64,000 nucleotides of DNA, taken from positions 1-64,000 of the forward strand of contig JAZQMY010000011.1 in assembly GCA_045627045.1 (NCBI GenBank), written 5' to 3'. How positions within the stretch are numbered: position 1 is the stretch's first letter; every line of letters starts with the position of its first letter. Under the pieces are notes generated by a model. The model saw nothing but the letters and a program-made list of their open reading frames with translations. It had not been told where the DNA came from and did no database searches. The position numbers and the translations under genes were made by a program. Source of the stretch: SIG351 sp045627045 (GTDB lineage: Bacteria; Bacillota; Clostridia; HGM11327). Positions 59,068 to 64,000 of the stretch are shown piece after piece.

Positions 59068-59474
59068 TCAAAGAAATAGTACATGATCCTGTTTTTCTTG
59101 CAGGACAGTCAGTGTCTGCAGATAAAAATGACATATCTGTTGCAGATGACCTTGCAGACACGCTTACTTCAAACCGTGAGAAGTGCGTGGGCATGGCGGC
59201 GAATATGATAGGCGTTCAGAAGAATATAATTGTATTTTTCGATAACGGAAAGATAATTGAAATGTTCAATCCGGAAATCGTATCTGTTAACGGAAAATAT
59301 GAAACGGAAGAGGGCTGTCTTTCGCTTTCGGGCACAAGGAAAGCCGTCAGATACAAGCTTATCAGAGTAAAGTGGCAGACACGGGATTTCAGGACGAAAA
59401 TGCAGATTTTTTCCGGCTGGACTGCACAGATAATCCAGCATGAAATTGACCACACCAAAGGCGTACTTATCTGA
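59064..59474 (+). CDS. def: Peptide deformylase (short form)
   Basis: A 136-residue iron/zinc enzyme that removes the formyl group from nascent proteins. It starts with TTG overlapping the previous stop. Motifs are GMAANMIGVQK (motif I-like, GxGxAAxQ relaxed), EEGCLSLSG (Cys metal ligand) and QHEIDHTKGVLI (two His ligands and catalytic Glu). This divergent, short class of Clostridia deformylase lacks the longer C-terminal helix of E. coli Def (169 residues). It may be a secondary deformylase, since the usual def-fmt pair is not here. Confidence 0.9.
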   Translation: MIKEIVHDPVFLAGQSVSADKNDISVADDLADTLTSNREKCVGMAANMIGVQKNIIVFFDNGKIIEMFNPEIVSVNGKYETEEGCLSLSGTRKAVRYKLIRVKWQTRDFRTKMQIFSGWTAQIIQHEIDHTKGVLI

Positions 59475-59489
59475 AAAAGGAGGATTAAA

Positions 59490-60062
59490 ATGCTTAACTT
59501 CAATAATAATATAGGGTTGTGCTTTATTTGCCCGCATTGTAATGCATTTCTGAAGAAAAAGACCAAATTCTGTACAGAATGCGGAGCAAAGTTAATAGAC
59601 GATGAACCGGCGGCAAAAATTCCGCCTGTAAACAATAATCCCGAGCCCGGAACGGATATCCCGATAATAGCGGAGTATTTTCATAAGTCTGTCGCTCTGG
59701 TGAATAATGATTCCTCGTATGAAATCATTCTTTCATATGATTCAGGCGACTATGCACAGCTTGATGTTTATACAAAAGCATCGGATCGTGATCCCGAAAT
59801 CAGAAAAACATATAAAGCACCTGTGTCTGCCGTAAATACTTGCCTGGACATTATTGCCGAGTACAACTTTGAAGCTTGGAATGAGTGCGAGGACACACCT
59901 TCAATCTGCGGTGGAGGATATACTGTCATCAAATTCAGAAAAGGCGATTCACTTATCCGCGTTTCATCCGATAAAATGCCTCCGGACGGAAATGGAAAGC
60001 CTGAAGTTGTCAGGGATTATCTTTCATCCTTGATTGATGAAAGCAATTTGATAGGTGGCTGA
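59490..60062 (+). CDS. Zinc-ribbon protein of unknown function
   Basis: A 190-residue protein beginning with a zinc ribbon (CPHC near residue 14 and CTECG about 16 residues later), then a Pro-rich linker (KIPPVNNNPEPG), and a ~130-residue domain with IILSYDSGDYAQLDVYT, CLDIIAEYNFEAWNEC and GYTVIKFRKGDSLIRVSS. No membrane segment. It is in the same operon after the deformylase gene, with an AAGGAGG ribosome site. The C-terminal domain is not recognised. Confidence 0.75.
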   Translation: MLNFNNNIGLCFICPHCNAFLKKKTKFCTECGAKLIDDEPAAKIPPVNNNPEPGTDIPIIAEYFHKSVALVNNDSSYEIILSYDSGDYAQLDVYTKASDRDPEIRKTYKAPVSAVNTCLDIIAEYNFEAWNECEDTPSICGGGYTVIKFRKGDSLIRVSSDKMPPDGNGKPEVVRDYLSSLIDESNLIGG

Positions 60063-60067
60063 TAAGT

Positions 60068-60286
60068 ATGAGCGAAATTAAAAAGGGAAGGTACAGACAT
60101 TTCAAAGGAAATGAGTACGAGGTCCTGTTTGTCGCCAAAAACAGCGAAAGCCTTGAGGACATGGTGGTTTACAAGGCTCTTTACGGTGATGGCGGAATAT
60201 GGGTTCGCCCTGCAGCTATGTGGGACGAAACGGTCGAACGAGACGGCAAGAAGCACAAAAGATTTGAATATTTAGGTGATGAATGA
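60068..60286 (+). CDS. DUF1653 protein
   Basis: A 72-residue DUF1653 protein: KKGRYRHFKGNEYEVLFVAK, MVVYKALYGDGGIWVRP and MWDETVERDGKKHKRFEYLG. This short beta-barrel domain is widespread in bacteria and without a known function. It is the last gene of the long operon begun by the molybdenum hydroxylase, and a strong terminator follows. Confidence 0.9.
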   Translation: MSEIKKGRYRHFKGNEYEVLFVAKNSESLEDMVVYKALYGDGGIWVRPAAMWDETVERDGKKHKRFEYLGDE

Positions 60287-60293
60287 AAGCGTG

Positions 60294-60320
60294 AGCCCTG
60301 TGAAAACAGGGCTTTTTTTA
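60294..60320 (+). terminator. Terminator of the molybdenum hydroxylase operon
   Basis: AGCCCTG (60294-60300) pairs with CAGGGCT (60307-60313), followed by seven T. Confidence 0.92.
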
Positions 60321-60449
60321 TTGGAAAAAGGTAAAGTAGGTTTTACAAGATTATCAAATCAGTGTGATATAATAAAAAAACAGAATAAAATGTCATATTA
60401 TAGTGATTAAGGTTCTGTTTTAGTGATACTTTTGTAAAGGAGACACAAT

Positions 60450-62297
60450 ATGAAAAGGCTAAGAAAAATAATGACTATCGTACTTGCTTTTATTATGATG
60501 CTTGTACTTGTCAATTTTGAAGCTGTAATTGTTTTTGCCGAGACTACGGAAAAACAAATTTCAGGAAAACGGTATTCCATTGATGACAGCAGGGATTACC
60601 TCATTTTGGACGAGGTGGGTGAAAGCACCGAAAATGGTGGTACAATGGGTAAACTTGTTGTAAAGGGTGAAATCGAAAATACCTCTGTAATGGGTGATTT
60701 AGAGTACCTTGTTGTTAAGCCTGAAGGAAAGCTTGAAATCTGCTACCTTTTTGACAAGGCAGAGCTCGATTCCAGAAAAGATGAAGAGTGGAAAATTACA
60801 AATGAAATTATCAAAAAGAAAATAAACAGTGATGAACTTGAAAATACAATCAAAAGCGGAGCTGTTCTTGTTCAGACTTCAAAAGATGGATTGAATTGGG
60901 GAAAAATTGTCGAATATGAAGACTTTTTTGCTTGCGAAGAATCAGGCAGAAGTCCTCTTTGCGAAACGACAGACATCCAGCTTAATAATGGTTGCTATTA
61001 TAAAATCACGGTTGCATATAAGGTTTCAAGAAAAATAGGAACAGTTATCTTTGGTGTTCCAAAGAATGAAAGCAAGAAAGTGATTGAAACATATGTATTT
61101 TATGCTTCTTATTCCGGAGCAGATATCAATCCTGAAGAACCTTCACCCAAATATGAACTCGGCTCAAAAGTTAGAACAAAAGACGACGTTGAGGGCTATG
61201 CAGGAAATTCACCTGTAAGCAAGGAAGATGTTCATTACGGTTGGAATCTCGGAAAATTCTTTGTAGGCGGATATACTGAAGCTAAAACCGATGGTGATAC
61301 AACAGTATTCCTCAAAAACGTCGGTGATATAGTTTCACTTTGGTTTAATCTTGAACAGAATATTGATGCATTGAATAAGAATGATAAACTCAGAATCTCT
61401 GAAGATAAAGATGGCTGTGATGAATATTTTGAAACTGCAAGGCAAAATATGGGCAGAGGAACTCTGATAATCAGATTTACCGATTATCAGAACGTTGTTC
61501 ACAATCCTGTAATCTATACTGACTTCCTCAGCGCAAATGCTTCTATCGGAGCAAATACCAAAATTCAGTTATTTGAAGAAGGCGATTATGAAGTGGCTCT
61601 TGACTATGAGATTGAAAATAAAAAGCTTATTTCTCAGAAGAGCCATTACAGGATTTTCTTTAAGTTTTCTGTAAGAAACAGCAATTGTATGGTTTTTCCG
61701 AGAGATGTTTTAACAGGCTCCGAGCTGACTGATACATCTGTAACGAAAAACGGATTTGTTCTTGACCTTGTAAAATCAAAATATCTTTCAATTACATTAA
61801 AGAGATCAGTCCTCACGGAAGGTGCGGACGGCTTGGTTGAAGATACAAGATTCAACGGAAGCGCAAAGGAAGGAACAGAGTACCGGGAAGAGGGAATTTA
61901 TACAATAACTGTTAAAAACAAGTATACAGGAGCCGAAACAGAGAAAAAAATTTATGTCGGAGAGAATAAAGTCCTGATTGCTCATGTTGTAACAGGAAAA
62001 TCAATTCAGACAATAAATAAAATGGTTTCCGAAGGCGCAAAAATCTTGGAAAACGGAACGATTGTGGAATCAAGCATCGAACACACTCCGACTCCGAGTG
62101 CAACAGATAAACCGTCTGCTACAAATATACCGACAGAGACCGATAATCCTTCTGAAACAATAAAACCTTCAGAAAAAAATGAAAGAAACGGAAACGTAGG
62201 ATTGATCGTAGGTTTGGCAGGCTTTGGCGTATTGGTTTGCGGAATAGTATGCTTCTTGCTGATAAGAATCAAAAAGTTAAAGGAGAAAAAAGAATGA
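60450..62297 (+). CDS. Membrane-anchored surface protein in toxin-immunity operon
   Basis: A 615-residue exported protein. A signal peptide (MKRLRKIMTIVLAFIMMLVLVN...) precedes a long beta-rich part. It contains VVKPEGKLEICYLFDKAELD, YGWNLGKFFVGGYTE and RSVLTEGADGLVEDTRFNGS. A Thr/Pro/Ser linker (~545-580) leads to one membrane helix (VGLIVGLAGFGVLVCGIVCF) and a Lys-rich tail. A -10 TATAAT lies at 60368-60373, but the -35 is weak. Its stop overlaps the lipoprotein nuclease start (ATGA). I recall similar proteins in Firmicutes but cannot name the family. A role as surface carrier or partner of the toxin is inferred. Confidence 0.7.
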   Translation: MKRLRKIMTIVLAFIMMLVLVNFEAVIVFAETTEKQISGKRYSIDDSRDYLILDEVGESTENGGTMGKLVVKGEIENTSVMGDLEYLVVKPEGKLEICYLFDKAELDSRKDEEWKITNEIIKKKINSDELENTIKSGAVLVQTSKDGLNWGKIVEYEDFFACEESGRSPLCETTDIQLNNGCYYKITVAYKVSRKIGTVIFGVPKNESKKVIETYVFYASYSGADINPEEPSPKYELGSKVRTKDDVEGYAGNSPVSKEDVHYGWNLGKFFVGGYTEAKTDGDTTVFLKNVGDIVSLWFNLEQNIDALNKNDKLRISEDKDGCDEYFETARQNMGRGTLIIRFTDYQNVVHNPVIYTDFLSANASIGANTKIQLFEEGDYEVALDYEIENKKLISQKSHYRIFFKFSVRNSNCMVFPRDVLTGSELTDTSVTKNGFVLDLVKSKYLSITLKRSVLTEGADGLVEDTRFNGSAKEGTEYREEGIYTITVKNKYTGAETEKKIYVGENKVLIAHVVTGKSIQTINKMVSEGAKILENGTIVESSIEHTPTPSATDKPSATNIPTETDNPSETIKPSEKNERNGNVGLIVGLAGFGVLVCGIVCFLLIRIKKLKEKKE

Positions 62298-63523
62298 AAA
62301 GAATAGTGGCATTATTGCTGTGCATTTCGCTTTTTCTCTTGTGCGGATGTTCACAGAACCATCCGAATGAGACTGTAAAACCAACAGAAAGAGCGGATTC
62401 GAATCCTTCGCCGACACCAAGCACGATCATTCAGCTGAAGGTGTCAACAGAACCTGATATAATTTTTACGGGAATGGATGATCCGGCACTTCTTACTTAT
62501 ATGGAAGATGCAGTTTATTCAAATCTTGTAATGAACATTAACAGCAGTGAATATCTTGTTGAATCTGTTCAGGCTGTATATGTTTCGAAGGAATATCTGG
62601 AAGAACTTGAATATAATTCAAAAACAAATGTATTTTTCGGCTATTCTTTGGCTGATATCGATAACTTCTTTAAGGGCGAAAAGTATGTATTCACTTTAGG
62701 TGATGACGGCAATACTGTTGTCAGACAGGAAGTTGCCATTGATGATACGACGTATAATCAGATTGTAAAGAATGTTGCAATCGGAACTGGCGTAATACTT
62801 GTTTGCGTGATCATTACCGTTGCTTCTGAGGGGGCAGGTGCACCGGCGGCTGCGGCAATATTTGCAGCTTCTGCAAAAACAGGTGCAATATGTGCATTAT
62901 CAGGTGCCGTGATCGGAGGCGTGGCAACTGGAGCAGTGAAAGCATATGAGACAGGCGATGTTGAATCGGCATTGAAAGCTGCTGCTCTTGGTGCAAGTGA
63001 AGGCTACAAATGGGGAGCTATTTCAGGTGCGGTTTCAGGTGCAGCAACAGAAGCACTTACACTTAAATCTATGACTGCGGGCGGCCTTACAATGAATGAG
63101 GCTGCAATTATTCAGTCAGAATCAGGCTATCCTGCAAGCGTAATAAGCGAGCTTCACAATATGGAGGAATACGAGGCACTCAAAAGTGCAAACCTTCAGC
63201 CCTATATTGTAAATGGCAAAACTGCACTAATCAGAGGCGATATTGATCCGTTCAGCGTCGATGAATTCGGAAGAACAAATCTCCAAAGAATGGAAAACGG
63301 TTTGGCACCGCTTGATGCTACCGGAAAGTCGTTCCAACTTCATCATATAGGGCAGGAAAGCGACGGCACGTTGGCGATTCTCACTTCTTCCGAACACGAA
63401 AACAGCGCTTTGCACGGTTTCAAGCTTGTGTCGGAAATTGACAGAGCAGATTTCGCAAAAACAAGAAACGATTTTTATAAATCTTTGGCAGAAATCTATA
63501 AAGATGCATTGGGGTTGATCTGA
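62294..63523 (+). CDS. Lipoprotein with C-terminal LHH nuclease domain (polymorphic toxin-like)
   Basis: A 409-residue protein. The ATG at 62294 follows AAAGGAG and overlaps the preceding stop. The signal ends in the lipobox LCGC (Cys-19). Residues ~35-150 are a folded exported domain; ~165-250 form a Gly/Ala-rich hydrophobic region (VAIGTGVILVCVIITVASEG; GAISGAVSGAATEALTL) like the zipper regions of polymorphic toxins. The C-terminal ~110 residues match the LHH nuclease fold of the HNH/EndoVII group: FGRTNLQRMENGLAPLD, FQLHHIGQ (His-350, His-351), LAILTSSEHEN and LHGF. The next gene is a SUKH immunity protein. A lipid-anchored nuclease toxin is unusual, and how it would reach a target cell is unknown. 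Confidence 0.82.
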   Translation: MKRIVALLLCISLFLLCGCSQNHPNETVKPTERADSNPSPTPSTIIQLKVSTEPDIIFTGMDDPALLTYMEDAVYSNLVMNINSSEYLVESVQAVYVSKEYLEELEYNSKTNVFFGYSLADIDNFFKGEKYVFTLGDDGNTVVRQEVAIDDTTYNQIVKNVAIGTGVILVCVIITVASEGAGAPAAAAIFAASAKTGAICALSGAVIGGVATGAVKAYETGDVESALKAAALGASEGYKWGAISGAVSGAATEALTLKSMTAGGLTMNEAAIIQSESGYPASVISELHNMEEYEALKSANLQPYIVNGKTALIRGDIDPFSVDEFGRTNLQRMENGLAPLDATGKSFQLHHIGQESDGTLAILTSSEHENSALHGFKLVSEIDRADFAKTRNDFYKSLAEIYKDALGLI

Positions 63524-63912
63524 TGGCAATAACGGAATTTATTAAAGAAAAAAGCGGTGTTCTTTTTACCGGAGGAGTAAGCGTTGAAAAGATTCTTGAA
63601 GCAGAGAATAAGCTCGGAGTACATTTTTCAGAAGAATACAAAGAATTTTTAAGAGAATTCGGCGCTGCAAGCTTTGGTGATCATGAAATACTTGGTTTGG
63701 GCTCTTCAGAAAGGCTTGATGTTGTGGCTTCGACGATTGCAGAAAGAGAAAAGAACGCAGGATGCTGCTTTCAGAAATGGTATATTGTTGAAATGACCGG
63801 AGTTGATGGCATTGTTATTTGGCAAAACCGGAAAGGTGAGGTCTTTATCAATTCATGCGGCAGAAGACCGAAAAAAACAGCTTTGTCGATTGAAGAATAT
63901 CTAAAAAAATAA
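63523..63912 (+). CDS. SMI1/KNR4 (SUKH) immunity protein
   Basis: A 129-residue cytosolic protein of the SUKH superfamily. Characteristic segments are VEKILEAENKLGVHFSEEYK, EFLREFGAASFGDHEILGLG, VASTIAEREKNAGC and GVDGIVIWQNRKGEVFINSC. SUKH proteins are among the most frequent immunity proteins of polymorphic nuclease toxins. Its start overlaps the LHH nuclease stop (TGATG), so toxin and protector are co-translated, and a strong terminator follows. The specific neutralisation of the upstream nuclease is inferred from this arrangement. Confidence 0.9.
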   Translation: MAITEFIKEKSGVLFTGGVSVEKILEAENKLGVHFSEEYKEFLREFGAASFGDHEILGLGSSERLDVVASTIAEREKNAGCCFQKWYIVEMTGVDGIVIWQNRKGEVFINSCGRRPKKTALSIEEYLKK

Positions 63913-63918
63913 AAACAG

Positions 63919-63944
63919 AAGCAGGAGCGATCCTGCTTTTTGCT
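63919..63944 (+). terminator. Terminator after the toxin-immunity operon
   Basis: AGCAGGA (63920-63926) pairs with TCCTGCT (63931-63937), followed by TTTTGCTTTT. Confidence 0.9.
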
Positions 63945-63962
63945 TTTAGTGAATGGATTATG

Positions 63963-63991
63963 TTGACAAATATTCCTCCGGATGATATAAT
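63963..63991 (+). promoter_or_regulatory. Consensus promoter of a gene beyond the window
   Basis: TTGACA (63963-63968), 17 bases, TATAAT (63986-63991). The downstream gene is outside. Confidence 0.8.
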
Positions 63992-64000
63992 TCTCCTGAA

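Overview
The window looks like a chromosome segment of a low-to-moderate GC, Gram-positive anaerobe of the class Clostridia, most likely a gut or rumen relative of Ruminococcus/Oscillospiraceae. This is inferred from GGAGG-type ribosome sites, many consensus TTGACA-17-TATAAT promoters, sortase-anchored pili, lipoproteins and surface proteins with Thr-Pro-rich linkers, and a molybdenum hydroxylase operon. No rRNA, tRNA, CRISPR array, insertion sequence or phage module was seen.

Layout. 1-9 kb: the end of a repeat-rich surface protein, a 35-residue acidic peptide gene under a promoter overlapped by a perfect 15-bp inverted repeat, a Nudix hydrolase, lipoproteins, a broken YkvA-like gene, a PHP phosphatase, a beta-helix lipoprotein, and a SARP-type regulator with a degenerate receiver. 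8.7-16 kb: a sortase pilus operon (large LPSTG protein, a broken coiled-coil gene, signal peptidase, LPETG pilin, class C sortase). Its promoter carries two heptamer repeats arranged as SARP operators are. 16-20 kb: sbcDC. 20-28 kb: a LysR gene divergent from an F-type ATP synthase operon whose alpha subunit is fused to b-like and delta-like parts. There is no separate delta gene, and epsilon is short. 28-31 kb: an ABC exporter fused to a GNAT acetyltransferase. 31-49 kb: carbohydrate, nucleoside and phosphoester genes (nucleoside hydrolase, six-hairpin protein, SGNH esterase, Gfo/Idh/MocA oxidoreductase, two PHP proteins, NIF3, TIM-barrel isomerase, phosphodiesterase, GH3 glucosidase), with ExoIII, a radical SAM protein and an Sfp-type transferase. 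50-60 kb: one long overlapping operon, beginning with the three subunits of a xanthine-dehydrogenase-type enzyme, a BtuFCD-like importer and a MocA-like cytidylyltransferase, then assorted enzymes including peptide deformylase. 60.4-63.9 kb: a three-gene unit of an anchored surface protein, a lipoprotein ending in an LHH nuclease domain, and a SUKH (SMI1/KNR4) immunity protein.

Most notable are the b-delta-alpha ATP synthase fusion, the lipoprotein nuclease/SUKH pair with its surface partner, the SARP-like operator in front of the pilus operon, the ABC-GNAT fusion, and the small peptide gene at 1.7 kb. Functions were assigned by reading motifs by eye; no database search was possible.
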